DNA from: Pseudomonas bharatica CSV86
GTDB taxonomy: Bacteria; Pseudomonadota; Gammaproteobacteria; Pseudomonadales; Pseudomonadaceae
Reading direction: 5' to 3'
NCBI RefSeq assembly: GCF_000319305.2
Contig: NZ_AMWJ02000002.1
Span: 1,240,001-1,304,000, forward strand
Length of the DNA stretch: 64,000 nt
Shown here: piece by piece, positions 8,775 through 19,100 of the stretch
How the letters are laid out: the number at the start of each line of letters is the position of its first letter
How positions within the stretch are numbered: position 1 is the stretch's first letter
Position numbers and translations under genes: made by a program
Notes under the pieces: model-generated
The model's database searches: none
What the model saw: only the letters and a program-made list of their open reading frames with translations
Told to the model about the DNA's origin: nothing

Positions 8775-9311
8775 TTAGAAATCCGCATCCCATTCGACCC
8801 TCATCTCACCCGCCGCCAGGTCGATTGCCAACACGCACTGCCGGGTATAAGGCAGTAGCCGTTCACGATCATCCAGGCTGCCAGCACAGGGCTTGACCAC
8901 CATTACATCGTTCGCGCCGGTCTCCAACAGGTGATCAACCTTGCCGAACAGTTGTCCGTCCTGGTTGATGACACTCAGGCCCACGAGCTGGTACCAGTAG
9001 TACTCGTCGTTGGCCAGGTTGGGCAAAAGGCTTCTCGAGATACAGATCTCGAAACCGCTCAGAAGACGTGCTTCGTCGCGATCGTCCAGCCCCTTGAGCT
9101 TGGCGACCAGATCCTTTTGACCGGATCGGCCCTTGACCAGCTCTACCTGCTTGACCACGCCTTCGCGCCGAAGCGTCCAGTGGCGGTACTGCAACAGGTT
9201 GTCGATCGGATCGGTAAAGGAAAACACCTTCACCTCGCCGCGAACGCCGTGTACCGAAAAAATCTTGCCGACGACGATCAGGTCGTCCGCATTTTCTGGC
9301 GTCGCGTTCAT
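8775..9311 (-). CDS. rimM: 16S rRNA processing / ribosome maturation factor RimM
   Basis: RimM binds uS19 and helps 30S head maturation. The 178-residue protein has the N-terminal RimM domain (DLIVVGKIFSVHGVRGEVKV, residues about 9-95). A C-terminal PRC-barrel follows (DEYYWYQLVGLSVINQDGQL onward), ending in the acidic segment RVEWDADF. It lies 5 bases downstream of rpsP and 3 bases upstream of trmD. Confidence 0.97.
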   Translation of the reverse strand: MNATPENADDLIVVGKIFSVHGVRGEVKVFSFTDPIDNLLQYRHWTLRREGVVKQVELVKGRSGQKDLVAKLKGLDDRDEARLLSGFEICISRSLLPNLANDEYYWYQLVGLSVINQDGQLFGKVDHLLETGANDVMVVKPCAGSLDDRERLLPYTRQCVLAIDLAAGEMRVEWDADF

Positions 9312-9316
9312 ATTGC

Positions 9317-9568
9317 TCAGGCAGCGGCCTTGGCAGCTTCCTTCAGCAGCTGAGCAACGCGCTCAGACGGCTGGGCACCTTGAGACAGCCAGTAGGTGGC
9401 ACGCTCCTGGTTTACGGACAGCTTGACTTCTGCGCCCGAAGCAATCGGGTTGAAGAAGCCGATACGCTCAACGAAACGACCGTCGCGCGCATTGCGGCTG
9501 TTGGTCACGGTGAGGTGGTAGAATGGGCGCTTTTTGGAGCCGCCACGGGCAAGACGGATGGTTACCAT
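9317..9568 (-). CDS. rpsP: Small-subunit ribosomal protein bS16
   Basis: This is a primary 30S assembly protein. The 83-residue sequence begins MVTIRLARGGSKKRPFYHLT and contains RDGRFVERIGFFNP, both signatures of bS16. It is the first gene of the rpsP-rimM-trmD-rplS operon. About 240 bases of non-coding sequence separate it from ffh. The promoter should be in there, but I could not pick out a convincing -35/-10 pair. Confidence 0.98.
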   Translation of the reverse strand: MVTIRLARGGSKKRPFYHLTVTNSRNARDGRFVERIGFFNPIASGAEVKLSVNQERATYWLSQGAQPSERVAQLLKEAAKAAA

Positions 9569-9806
9569 GTGAACATCGTTCCTGTAGTCGGTGCTGCAAA
9601 TCTATAGGCCAAACGGGTACGGGTACCCGAAAGGCCGCATATTCTCAAGGAATACACGGGCTTTTGCAAATGCCTTTTTTCTGGAAAACGCCTGCCTGTC
9701 ATACAGATCTGCAATGAAGCCACTCTTCATAGAGATGGCCATGTCCCCGCCGCGAGGCGGGTTCCGGGCGCGGCCCCGGTAATCGAGGCCGCACCGCGAA
9801 TCGGGT

Positions 9807-11183
<1,377 letters not shown>

Positions 11184-11246
11184 GGGGATCCTTTCAGGCT
11201 CTGTGGAACCGGGGTTTAGCCAGCCGTGGGCACGGACAGGGGCGCG

Positions 11247-11275
11247 ATTATAGCGAAGACTCGCGCCAGCGCACA
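11247..11275 (-). promoter_or_regulatory. Putative sigma-70 promoter of ffh
   Basis: On the minus strand a perfect -10 TATAAT (11252-11247) follows a weak -35 TGTGCG (11275-11270) with a 17-base spacer. It lies 64 bases upstream of the ffh start, in the divergent ffh/CcsA-like intergenic region. Confidence 0.55.
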
Positions 11276-11379
11276 CCATGGTGCAGGACCGGAGCGCACC
11301 GACCGTCTACCACCATGCTTCCTAGGGGGCCGGGTTCTATGCCAAACTCCTCGACTTTCGGGCTTGCCTAACAGGACTT

Positions 11380-12192
11380 ATGCTCCCCTTGTCACCCAGC
11401 TTGCTACCCAACCTGATTGCCGCCTGCCTTTACGCCGCCGCGATCATCCTCCAAGGCACCGGCCTGGCCCGCGGTGTCAAGGCCGACAAACGGCTGCTCG
11501 GCCTGCTCGGCGCCCTGGCCGTGCTCGCCCAGGGCACCGCGCTGTTCTGGCAACTGCTTACCCCCCTGGGCCTGAGCCTGGACTTCTTCAGCGCCGCGAG
11601 CCTGATCGCCACCGCCGTGATCGCCATCACCCTGATCGCCTGCCTGCGCATCCCGGTGGAAAACCTGCTCCTGCTGCTCTTCCCCCTCGGCCTGCTGACC
11701 GCGCTGATCGCCCAGTTCGCGCCGTCCGGCACGGTGCCGCTGGTCAACGAAGAGCCCGGCATCCTCGCCCATATCCTCCTGTCGATCCTGGCCTACGGCC
11801 TGTTCACCATCGCGGTGTTCCAGGCGCTGTTGCTGCTGGTGCAGGATCACCAGCTCAAGCACAAGCATCCGTCCGGCCTGATCCGCAACTTCCCGCCGTT
11901 GCAGACCATGGAAAGCCTGCTGTTCGGCTTCCTCTGGGCCGGCTGGGGGCTGCTCTCACTGTCGCTGGTGTCCGGCTGGCTGTTCCTCGACAACCTGTTC
12001 GCCCAGCACCTGGTGCACAAGACCCTGCTGTCCTGCGTCGCCTGGGTGGTGTTCGGCGTCCTGTTGTGGGGCCGCACCCGCCTGGGCTGGCGCGGACACA
12101 AGGCAATCCGCTGGACCCTGGCCGGCTTCTGCCTGCTGATGCTGGCCTACTTCGGCAGCAAGCTGGTACGCGAATTCATCCTGCATATCTGA
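11380..12192 (+). CDS. CcsA/YpjD-family cytochrome c assembly-like membrane protein
   Basis: The 270-residue protein has about eight hydrophobic segments throughout and no signal peptide cleavage site. It contains the family's periplasmic and membrane-edge features, LAHILLSILAYGLFTIAVFQ and LFGFLWAGWGLLSLSLVSGW, resembling the heme-handling CcmC/CcsA/ResC fold. In Pseudomonas this gene (often called ypjD) commonly lies next to ffh, as here. A true role in cytochrome c biogenesis is inferred from family membership only. The next gene starts 10 bases downstream, so the two are likely cotranscribed. Confidence 0.85.
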   Translation: MLPLSPSLLPNLIAACLYAAAIILQGTGLARGVKADKRLLGLLGALAVLAQGTALFWQLLTPLGLSLDFFSAASLIATAVIAITLIACLRIPVENLLLLLFPLGLLTALIAQFAPSGTVPLVNEEPGILAHILLSILAYGLFTIAVFQALLLLVQDHQLKHKHPSGLIRNFPPLQTMESLLFGFLWAGWGLLSLSLVSGWLFLDNLFAQHLVHKTLLSCVAWVVFGVLLWGRTRLGWRGHKAIRWTLAGFCLLMLAYFGSKLVREFILHI

Positions 12193-12202
12193 CGAGCGAT
12201 CG

Positions 12203-13420
12203 ATGAACACTCTGCCGCTGGCTCCGCTATTCGGGCTACTGGCCCTGGCCTTGTTGTGGTCGGCACTGTTCAGTGCGGTTGATAGTGCACGCCAGCGCCT
12301 GGCCAGGGTTCGCGACCAGGATCGCCATCCAGCCCTCGACAGCATTCCGGAGCAGGCCCTGGTGCTCGGCGCCACCCTCGGCAAATTGCTGGTGCTCGCC
12401 CTCGCGGCCCTCGCCGGCCTGCACTGCCAGGGCGAGCGTGGTTTCTGGCTGGGCTGCCTGGGTGCCGCCCTGCTCCTGCTGGTCTGCGCCGAGTACCTGC
12501 CGCGACAACTGGCGCGGCGCAATCCGGAGGCGTTCATCAGCCTCGGCATGATCCTCAGGTTCCCGCTCTACCTGCTGCAGCCCCTGGCCCGCCTGCTGGA
12601 CGGCATCGCCCGCCTGATCGTACGGCCATTCGCGGTCAGGCCTGCGGTGGTCAACCATCACCAGCCCGACGATTCGCTGCCGGATGATAGTGATCAGGAC
12701 AGCGAGAAACCGGACGCCCGCACCCTGCCCGCCAGCCTGCTGGCCCTGGAAAAGATCACGGTCAACCACATCCTGGTCCCGCGCAGCGAGGTGGACGGCG
12801 TCAACCTCGACGAGACCATCGAAGAAATCACTGCCCGCCTGATCGCCTGCAAGCACACGCGCCTGCCGGTGTTCCACAGTGATATCAACCAGGTCCAGGC
12901 GGTGTTGAACATACGCCACGTCGCCCACTTGCTGCCCAATGCAGAACTGACCTTCAAGAACCTGCTGGCCGCCTGCTACGAGCCATACTTCGTCCCGGAA
13001 AGCACCCCGCTGCAACTGCAGTTGCTGAATTTCCACAAGCAGCAGCGGCGCATGGGCATCGTCGTTGACGAGTACGGCGAAGTGCAGGGCATCGTCACCC
13101 TGGAAGACATCCTTGAAGAGATAGTCGGCGAGTTCGAGGAACAGGATCGCCACGACAATCCGCATATCCACCCACAAGCCGACGGACGCTATGTGATCGA
13201 AGGCGCCGTCGCCATCCGCGAACTGAACCGCTGTCTCGGCTGGCACCTGCCCAGCGACGGCCCGAAAACCCTCAACGGCCTGGTGACCGAAGCACTGGAA
13301 AGCATTCCGGACAGTGCGGTGTGCCTGAAGATCGGCCGTTATCGCCTGGAAATCCTCGAAACCGAGGACAACCGCGCCAGCCGGATACTGGTCTGGACCG
13401 TCACCCGCCCCGCGGCCTGA
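12203..13420 (+). CDS. CorC/HlyC-family CBS-domain membrane protein (CNNM-like)
   Basis: The 405-residue protein has an N-terminal DUF21-type membrane region (about residues 1-145). A pair of CBS domains follows (from ITVNHILVPRSEVDGVNL through RRMGIVVDEYGEVQGIVTLEDILEEIVGEF). A C-terminal CorC_HlyC domain ends the protein (GRYVIEGAVAIRELNRCLGW). Such proteins are linked to Mg2+/Co2+ efflux and ion homeostasis. The DUF21 part is less conserved than usual, but the CBS/CorC half is typical. Likely operonic with the upstream CcsA-like gene. Confidence 0.88.
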   Translation: MNTLPLAPLFGLLALALLWSALFSAVDSARQRLARVRDQDRHPALDSIPEQALVLGATLGKLLVLALAALAGLHCQGERGFWLGCLGAALLLLVCAEYLPRQLARRNPEAFISLGMILRFPLYLLQPLARLLDGIARLIVRPFAVRPAVVNHHQPDDSLPDDSDQDSEKPDARTLPASLLALEKITVNHILVPRSEVDGVNLDETIEEITARLIACKHTRLPVFHSDINQVQAVLNIRHVAHLLPNAELTFKNLLAACYEPYFVPESTPLQLQLLNFHKQQRRMGIVVDEYGEVQGIVTLEDILEEIVGEFEEQDRHDNPHIHPQADGRYVIEGAVAIRELNRCLGWHLPSDGPKTLNGLVTEALESIPDSAVCLKIGRYRLEILETEDNRASRILVWTVTRPAA

Positions 13421-13443
13421 TCCGCCGCAGCGCTGGCGCACGA

Positions 13444-13470
13444 GCCAGACACATTCGGTATCGAATCTGG
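13444..13470. promoter_or_regulatory. Nested inverted repeat in the gene-free stretch upstream of the MFS gene
   Basis: The interval 13421-13724 has no gene. It holds an interrupted palindrome, GCCAG and ATTCG mirrored by CGAAT and CTGGC. A TATACT lies directly after it at 13472-13477. This could be an operator over a promoter for the transporter, or the terminator-like end of the CorC gene. There is no T run. Confidence 0.3.
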
Positions 13471-13724
13471 CTATACTCGACACACGCTTACCCAGCCCTG
13501 CCGTCGCGCCCGCTACCCGCACCCGGCGCTTTGCGGCCACTGCGCACCGCCCGCATGGCGCTTTACCGGTACTGCTTCACACCCCGAACAGTGCCCGCGC
13601 CCGCCCCCACCCCGACAGGGCGTATGCTCGGCGACGCGAGTCATACCTATAAATACGCTCCGGCCCCTCGCCATTCACCCGGCAAGGTCGCCAGAAGAGC
13701 ACTCGACCGTCAGGGGTTCACCAG

Positions 13725-15029
13725 ATGACAACCAGCAGCACCTACAACGAGACGGACGCCGTGCCGTCCGGCAACTCGCCTGCCCGTGTCGCCACTGCCA
13801 GCTTCATCGGCACCGCCATCGAGTTCTATGACTTCTACGTGTATGCCACCGCCGCCGCCCTGGTGATCGGACCGGTATTCTTTCCGCAGACCTCGGGCAC
13901 GGCACAAATGCTGTCGGCCTTCCTCACCTTCGGTATCGCGTTCCTTGCCCGGCCACTGGGCTCGGCCTTGTTCGGCCATTTCGGCGACCGCATCGGCCGC
14001 AAGTCGACACTGGTCGCCTCGCTGCTGCTGATGGGCGTGTGTACCACGCTGATCGGGGTCCTGCCGGGACATGACAGCATCGGCATCTGGGCGCCGATCC
14101 TGCTTTGCGTGCTGCGCTTCGGCCAGGGCCTGGGCCTTGGCGGCGAATGGGGCGGCGCGGCGCTGCTGGCCACGGAGAACGCACCGAAGAACAAACGCGC
14201 CTGGTTCGGCATGTTCCCGCAACTGGGCCCGTCCATCGGCTTCCTTGCCGCCAACGGCCTGTTCCTGGCGCTGGCCATGCTCCTCAGCGACGAGGACTTC
14301 CGTGCCTGGGGCTGGCGCATTCCGTTCCTGCTCAGCGCCGCGCTGGTCATCGTCGGCCTGTACGTGCGCCTGAAGCTCGAAGAAACCCCGGTCTTCGCCA
14401 AGGCCATCGCCCGCCACGAGCGGGTGAAAATGCCAGTGGTCGAACTGTTCGCCCAATACTGGCTGCCGGTGCTGCTGGGCGCGCTGGCCATGGTGGTGTG
14501 CTACGCGCTGTTCTACATCTCCACGGTATTTTCCCTGAGCTACGGCGTATCGACGCTGGGCTACACCCGGGAAACCTTCCTTGGCCTGCTGTGCTTCGCC
14601 GTGCTCTTCATGGCCTTGGCCACGCCCCTGTCGGCCTGGCTCAGCGACCGTTACGGGCGCAAGCCGGTGCTGATCGTCGGTGCGCTGCTGGCCATCGCCT
14701 CGGGCTTCGCCATGGAGCCGCTGCTGACCTCGGGCTCCACCGCCGGGGTGGCGCTGTTCCTGGCCATCGAGCTGTTCCTGATGGGTGTGACCTTCGCCCC
14801 GATGGGCGCGCTGCTGCCGGAGCTGTTCCCGACCCATGTGCGCTACACCGGCGCATCGGCGGCCTACAACCTGGGCGGCATCGTCGGCGCCTCCGCCGCG
14901 CCGTTCTTCGCACAGAAGCTGGTGGTGATGGGTGGTTTGAGCTGGGTGGGGGGTTATGTTTCGGCGGCGGCCCTGCTGAGCCTGATTGCCGTGCTGTGCC
15001 TGAAGGAAACCCGGCACTCGGATCTGTAG
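13725..15029 (+). CDS. MHS-family major facilitator transporter (metabolite:H+ symporter)
   Basis: The 434-residue protein has twelve predicted membrane segments. It carries the family signature ASFIGTAIEFYDFYVYATAAAL in TM1 and the MFS loop 2-3 motif GHFGDRIGRKSTL. The second-half copy is WLSDRYGRKPVLI, and the central stretch is RFGQGLGLGGEWGGAALLATE. These place it with the ShiA/ProP/KgtP group of proton symporters for organic acids or compatible solutes. The substrate cannot be read from the sequence. The gene stands alone between an intergenic palindrome and a bidirectional terminator. Confidence 0.92.
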   Translation: MTTSSTYNETDAVPSGNSPARVATASFIGTAIEFYDFYVYATAAALVIGPVFFPQTSGTAQMLSAFLTFGIAFLARPLGSALFGHFGDRIGRKSTLVASLLLMGVCTTLIGVLPGHDSIGIWAPILLCVLRFGQGLGLGGEWGGAALLATENAPKNKRAWFGMFPQLGPSIGFLAANGLFLALAMLLSDEDFRAWGWRIPFLLSAALVIVGLYVRLKLEETPVFAKAIARHERVKMPVVELFAQYWLPVLLGALAMVVCYALFYISTVFSLSYGVSTLGYTRETFLGLLCFAVLFMALATPLSAWLSDRYGRKPVLIVGALLAIASGFAMEPLLTSGSTAGVALFLAIELFLMGVTFAPMGALLPELFPTHVRYTGASAAYNLGGIVGASAAPFFAQKLVVMGGLSWVGGYVSAAALLSLIAVLCLKETRHSDL

Positions 15030-15031
15030 CG

Positions 15032-15065
15032 AAAAACGGGGCGGACCTTGCGATCCGCCCCGTTT
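15032..15065. terminator. Bidirectional terminator between the MFS gene and purT
   Basis: The stem ACGGGGCGGA/TCCGCCCCGT has an 8-base loop and is flanked by an A run on the left and a TTT on the right. It can serve both convergent genes. Confidence 0.85.
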
Positions 15066-15074
15066 GCTTGAGCC

Positions 15075-16256
15075 TTACAGCTCGACGTTCACCGCTTGCG
15101 AAGCGCGGGTCGCCTTGGCCCGGGCCGCTTCGATCGACTCGTCACGGGCAAGGCATACGCCCATGCGCCGTTGGCCGTTGACTTCCGGCTTGCCGAACAG
15201 ACGCAGTGCGGTGTCCGGCTCGGCCAGGGCCGCGCCGAGGTTATCGAAGGCGGTCTGCTGCGACGTGCCCTCCACCAGGATCACTGCCGAGGCCGAAGGG
15301 CCGAACTGACGGATCGCCGGGATCGGCAGGCCGAGGATGGCCCGTGCGTGCAGGGCGAACTGCGACAGGTCCTGGGAAATCAGGGTGACCAGGCCGGTGT
15401 CGTGCGGACGCGGCGACACTTCGCTGAACCAGACCTGGTCGCCCTTGACGAACAGTTCCACGCCGAACAGGCCGCGGCCGCCCAGGGCCTCGGTGACCGC
15501 CTTGGCCACGCGCTCCGATTCGGCCAGGGCCACCGGGCTCATCGCCTGCGGCTGCCAGGATTCCTGGTAGTCGCCCTTCTCCTGGCGGTGGCCAACCGGC
15601 GCGCAGAAGGTGGTGCCACCGATATGGCGAACGGTCAGCAAGGTGATTTCGTAGTCGAAATCGATGAAGCCCTCGATGATCACCCGGCCCTTGCCGGCAC
15701 GGCCGCCTTCCTGGGCGTAGTCCCAGGCCTTCTGCAGGTCGTCGGCGCTTTTCAGCAGGCTCTGGCCCTTGCCCGACGAACTCATCACCGGCTTGACCAC
15801 GCACGGGAAACCGAGGTCCAGGGCGGCGGCCTTGTAGTCTTCGAAGGTGTCGGCGAAGTGATACGGCGAGGTCGGCAGGTCCAGCTCTTCGGCGGCCAGG
15901 CGACGGATGCCTTCGCGGTTCATGGTCAGTTGTGCGGCGCGGGCGGTCGGCACCACGGTGAAGCCTTCGGCTTCCAGCTCGACCAGGGTGGCGGTGGCGA
16001 TGGCTTCGATTTCCGGCACGATGTAGTGCGGCTTCTCGGCCTCGATCACCGCGCGCAGGGCAGCGCCGTCGAGCATGTTGATCACATGGCTGCGGTGCGC
16101 CACCTGCATCGCCGGGGCGTTGGCGTAGCGGTCCACGGCAATCACTTCAACGCCCAGGCGTTGCAGCTCGATCACCACTTCCTTGCCCAGCTCGCCGCAA
16201 CCGCAAAGCAATACACGGGTCGCGGTGGGCGACAATGGAGTTCCGATACGAGTCAT
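15075..16256 (-). CDS. purT: Phosphoribosylglycinamide formyltransferase 2 (formate-dependent)
   Basis: PurT makes formyl-GAR from GAR, formate and ATP in de novo purine synthesis, as an alternative to PurN. The 393-residue ATP-grasp protein begins MTRIGTPLSPTATRVLLCGC with GELGKEV in the N-terminal fold. It carries CVVKPVMSSSGKGQS (ATP-binding loop), FIDFDYEITLLTVR and VSPRPHDTGLVTL. A GTG codon lies immediately before the chosen ATG. AGGAC upstream supports either start. Confidence 0.96.
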   Translation of the reverse strand: MTRIGTPLSPTATRVLLCGCGELGKEVVIELQRLGVEVIAVDRYANAPAMQVAHRSHVINMLDGAALRAVIEAEKPHYIVPEIEAIATATLVELEAEGFTVVPTARAAQLTMNREGIRRLAAEELDLPTSPYHFADTFEDYKAAALDLGFPCVVKPVMSSSGKGQSLLKSADDLQKAWDYAQEGGRAGKGRVIIEGFIDFDYEITLLTVRHIGGTTFCAPVGHRQEKGDYQESWQPQAMSPVALAESERVAKAVTEALGGRGLFGVELFVKGDQVWFSEVSPRPHDTGLVTLISQDLSQFALHARAILGLPIPAIRQFGPSASAVILVEGTSQQTAFDNLGAALAEPDTALRLFGKPEVNGQRRMGVCLARDESIEAARAKATRASQAVNVEL

Positions 16257-16358
16257 CACAGGTCCTCAGGGAGAGAAATCCAGGACCGCCCCAGCACGGT
16301 GCGGGCCAGCGAAAGGGGCGTATTTTACATGAGCAATGATCGGGAGTGCGACATAGCC

Positions 16359-16451
16359 CCCTGTGGGAGCTGGCTTGCCAGCGATAGGGCCGGCTTGAGC
16401 AATGATGTCGTCAGGACTGGCCAAATCGCTGGCAAGCCAGCTCCCACAGGG
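16359..16451. repeat. Inverted REP pair upstream of purT
   Basis: CCTGTGGGAGCTGGCTTGCC at the left end is mirrored by the reverse complement ending at 16451, with about 40 bases between. It occupies most of the 209-base gap between purT and the VUT-family gene. Confidence 0.88.
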
Positions 16452-16465
16452 TTCGGTGCAGGGCT

Positions 16466-16933
16466 TCAGTTGGCGATGGCGTTCTTGCGTACTCGCCAGG
16501 CCATCGCCAGCCACACGGCGGTGACACCGGCGAACTTGGACGCCAGCGCCGTCCCCACTACCGCCGGGGTCAATGCGCCGATCATGCCGAAGAAGATGAA
16601 GGTGTCGATGGGAATGCTCAGCGCCGAGCTGATCCACAAACGGTCGTGCAGTGGCCGCTTGGTGATGCTGAACACCAGCCAGTCGATCAGTTCGGACACG
16701 GCGAAGGCGGTGGCGCTGGCCAGGGCGATGGCCGGCTCGGAGGTGACATAGGACAGCACCAGCGCTGCCAGCATGGCCACCAGCGCGCCATGCCCGTAGC
16801 GGGTCTGCACCATGTCGCGCAGGACGAACACCAGCCCGCCCCAGGCGGACCAGATGACATCCAGGTGCGGTGCACTGGAGAAGGCGTAGTTGATCAGCAC
16901 CACGCTGGCAATGTAGGCGATGAGAAAGAACAT
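16466..16933 (-). CDS. VUT-family integral membrane protein (queuosine-precursor-transporter-like)
   Basis: The 155-residue protein is almost entirely hydrophobic, with about five to six membrane segments. It shows the VUT/YhhQ-type pattern: FVLRDMVQTRYGHGA after TM2, then SELIDWLVFSITKRP and SALSIPIDTFIFFG. YhhQ proteins import queuosine precursors. This shorter protein may do the same or something related, and its substrate is not shown. The start is uncertain, because an in-frame GTG at 16972 would add 13 residues. I chose the ATG at 16933, just before the first hydrophobic stretch. Confidence 0.8.
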   Translation of the reverse strand: MFFLIAYIASVVLINYAFSSAPHLDVIWSAWGGLVFVLRDMVQTRYGHGALVAMLAALVLSYVTSEPAIALASATAFAVSELIDWLVFSITKRPLHDRLWISSALSIPIDTFIFFGMIGALTPAVVGTALASKFAGVTAVWLAMAWRVRKNAIAN

Positions 16934-16999
16934 TGAAGGTGACCGGTGGACAAGCCGCACAGGGTACTTCACCGACCCCGCGCGGCCAAGTCCCGGGGA

Positions 17000-17215
17000 T
17001 CAGCTGACCTTGGCGGGCTGGCCGAAGATCAGCCCGGCAGCCAGGGCGCGCTCATGACACAGCGCCAGCACCTGGCGCCGCTCGGCATTGTCCATGCGCC
17101 CCCAGCGGGTGATTTCCGTGGCAGTGCGCTGGCAGCCGATGCAGATATCGTGGTCGTCCAGCGCACAGATGCTGACGCAAGGCGATGCCACGGGTTTTTC
17201 CACTGAACTGCTCAT
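17000..17215 (-). CDS. DUF1289 small cysteine-rich protein
   Basis: The 71-residue protein has the DUF1289 pattern SPCVSICALDDHDICIGCQR followed by TATEITRW and a basic helix. The Cys-x3-Cys ... Cys-x2-Cys spacing suggests a bound metal or Fe-S centre, but no function is established. Its ATG overlaps the gamma-carbonic anhydrase stop by one base (TGATG), a sign of translational coupling. Confidence 0.88.
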   Translation of the reverse strand: MSSSVEKPVASPCVSICALDDHDICIGCQRTATEITRWGRMDNAERRQVLALCHERALAAGLIFGQPAKVS

Positions 17216-17739
17216 CAGTCCTCCTGCGGCGCGAGGTCGCGGGCGTAGCGCTGGGCGTTGTGCACGTAATGGGCGGCGCTGGCTTCGAGCATCTTTTTCT
17301 GCGCCTCGGTCAGCTCGCGCACGATCTTGCCCGGCGAGCCCATGACCAACGAGCCGTCGGGGATCTCCTTGCCTTCCGGGATCAGCGCATTGGCGCCGAT
17401 GATGCAGTGCTTGCCGATCCTGGCGCCGTTGAGGATCACCGCATTGATGCCGATCAGGCTGAAGTCGCCCACCGTGCAACCGTGGAGCATGGCATTGTGG
17501 CCGATGGTCACGCCCTGGCCGATGGTCAGCGGCGAACCCATGTCGGTGTGCATCACCGTGCCGTCCTGGACGTTGCTGTTTTCGCCGATGTCGATCAGTT
17601 CGTTGTCGCCGCGCAGCACCGCATTGAACCAGACGCTGGCCCCGGCCTGCAGGCGGATCTTGCCGATCAGCGTGGCATTGGGCGCTACCCAGCTTTGCGG
17701 GTGGGTTTCGACCCGCAGGTCGCCCAGACGGTATTTCAT
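17215..17739 (-). CDS. Gamma-class carbonic anhydrase-like protein (left-handed beta-helix)
   Basis: The 174-residue protein is a hexapeptide-repeat beta-helix of the YrdA/PaaY/Cam type. Zinc-ligand histidines sit in VMHTDMGSP, TIGHNAMLHGC and its neighbourhood. RGDNELIDIGENSNVQDG and VMGSPGKIVREL are family signatures. Such proteins are reversible CO2 hydratases or related metalloenzymes of uncertain substrate. It is coupled to the downstream DUF1289 gene by a TGATG overlap. Confidence 0.9.
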   Translation of the reverse strand: MKYRLGDLRVETHPQSWVAPNATLIGKIRLQAGASVWFNAVLRGDNELIDIGENSNVQDGTVMHTDMGSPLTIGQGVTIGHNAMLHGCTVGDFSLIGINAVILNGARIGKHCIIGANALIPEGKEIPDGSLVMGSPGKIVRELTEAQKKMLEASAAHYVHNAQRYARDLAPQED

Positions 17740-17782
17740 GCGTGGATCCTCACGGTAGATGCGCGGCGGGTGGTCCCGCTCG

Positions 17783-18382
17783 TCAGAGTGGAGTGAAGCG
17801 CTCGGGCGGCTGGTGCAGGCTGATCCGTGCGTCGTAGAGCAGGTTGACCAGTTCGACGATCATGATCGCCGACAGGCCCCAGATCTTGTACTCACCGTAG
17901 CGGTAGCTGGGCACGTACCAACTGCGGCCCTGGTAGTCGATACGGTGGGTGTGGTCACGCGGGTCCTGGCGGAAGAACTCCAGCGGAACGGTGAACACCG
18001 CGGCGATCTCGGCATCGTTGGGCCGGTACTCGACGTAATCGGGGATCAGGCCGACATACGGCGTGACCTTCAGGCCGTGCAGGGACACCAGCGGGCTGAG
18101 CGGCCCGACCACCTCGACCAGCCCCGGAGGCAGGCCGATTTCTTCTTCGGCTTCGCGAAGTGCAGTGAATACCAGGTCAGGGTCCTCCGGGTCGCGTCGC
18201 CCGCCGGGAAACGCCACTTCGCCGCCGTGGGTGGACAGGCCCTTGGCGCGCAACGTAAGGACCAGCTCCGGCTCTTCGCTACGGGTGATGGGCAACAGCA
18301 CCGCGGCCTCGGGAAAACGACGATCGGTTTCCAAAGTGCCCGGTGTGTGACTGCTCACACGGCGAAGTAGCTCGTCCAGCAT
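17783..18382 (-). CDS. Nudix hydrolase, CoA pyrophosphatase (NudL-like)
   Basis: The 199-residue protein has the CoA-hydrolase signature LRAKGLSTHGGEVAFPGG running directly into a Nudix box, GRRDPEDPD then TALREAEEEIGL. These enzymes cleave CoA to 4-phosphopantetheine and 3',5'-ADP. It starts MLDELLRRVSSHTPGTL. In-frame upstream ATGs exist, but they lack a good ribosome binding site. It is divergent from the second Nudix gene, about 130 bases away. Confidence 0.88.
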   Translation of the reverse strand: MLDELLRRVSSHTPGTLETDRRFPEAAVLLPITRSEEPELVLTLRAKGLSTHGGEVAFPGGRRDPEDPDLVFTALREAEEEIGLPPGLVEVVGPLSPLVSLHGLKVTPYVGLIPDYVEYRPNDAEIAAVFTVPLEFFRQDPRDHTHRIDYQGRSWYVPSYRYGEYKIWGLSAIMIVELVNLLYDARISLHQPPERFTPL

Positions 18383-18513
18383 GGTCTCTCTCGTTCCAGA
18401 ATCGTCCTGCATCATGCACCAAAGCCGTCCCGCGCCCAAGCCCCGCTGACGATCGCCCTTGCCCGGCGCAGGAGCGGGAGGCGAAGATAGCCGCTACCCA
18501 CAGGAAGATAAGC

Positions 18514-19074
18514 ATGAAATACTGCAGTGCGTGCGGCAAGCCGGTGACCCAGCGTATTCCCGAAGGCGACTCGCGCCTGCGCTACGTGTGCGATCACTGC
18601 CAGGCGATCCACTACCAGAACCCCAATATCGTGGCCGGCGTGCTGCCCAATCATGGCAGCCGGGTGCTGCTGTGCCGCCGCGCGATCGAGCCGCGCAAGG
18701 GCTACTGGACGCTGCCGGCCGGTTTCATGGAGAACGGCGAGACCATGGAGCAGGCCGCGCGTCGGGAAACCGTCGAGGAAGCCTGCGCGCGCCTGGGCGA
18801 GCTGACCCTGTATCACCTCTACGATCTGCCGCATATCAACCAGGTCCATGTGTTCTTTCGCGGCGAACTGGCCGATCTTGATTTCGATGTCGGCGTCGAA
18901 AGCCTCGAAGTGCGCCTGTTCGAGGAACACGAGATCCCGTGGGACGAGCTGGCTTTCCGCACCGTGCGCGTCACACTAGAATGCTACTATCGGGACCGCG
19001 AAAAGCAGCACTATCCGGTGCGCAACCATAGCCTGCCGCCTTCTTTCGCCCCGCCACCCACACTCGAATCATGA
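18514..19074 (+). CDS. Zinc-ribbon Nudix hydrolase
   Basis: The 186-residue protein opens with a zinc ribbon (KYCSACGKPV ... YVCDHCQAIHYQNP), followed by a Nudix domain. The Nudix box is GFMENGETMEQAARRETVEE. The box ends ACARL where many families have a glycine, so it is slightly divergent. Its N-terminus resembles NudC-type NADH pyrophosphatases, but it is shorter and lacks their larger N-domain, so ADP-ribose or another nucleotide could be the substrate. GGAAGA upstream of the ATG is a plausible ribosome binding site. It is followed closely by the L,D-transpeptidase gene. Confidence 0.87.
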   Translation: MKYCSACGKPVTQRIPEGDSRLRYVCDHCQAIHYQNPNIVAGVLPNHGSRVLLCRRAIEPRKGYWTLPAGFMENGETMEQAARRETVEEACARLGELTLYHLYDLPHINQVHVFFRGELADLDFDVGVESLEVRLFEEHEIPWDELAFRTVRVTLECYYRDREKQHYPVRNHSLPPSFAPPPTLES

Positions 19075-19100
19075 AGTTGCTTCTCCGGGGATACCGTTCA

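Noticed and set aside
9740..9790. Possible terminator after ffh
   Set aside because: The GC-rich stem-like CCCGCCTCGCGGCGGG has no following T run on the minus strand.
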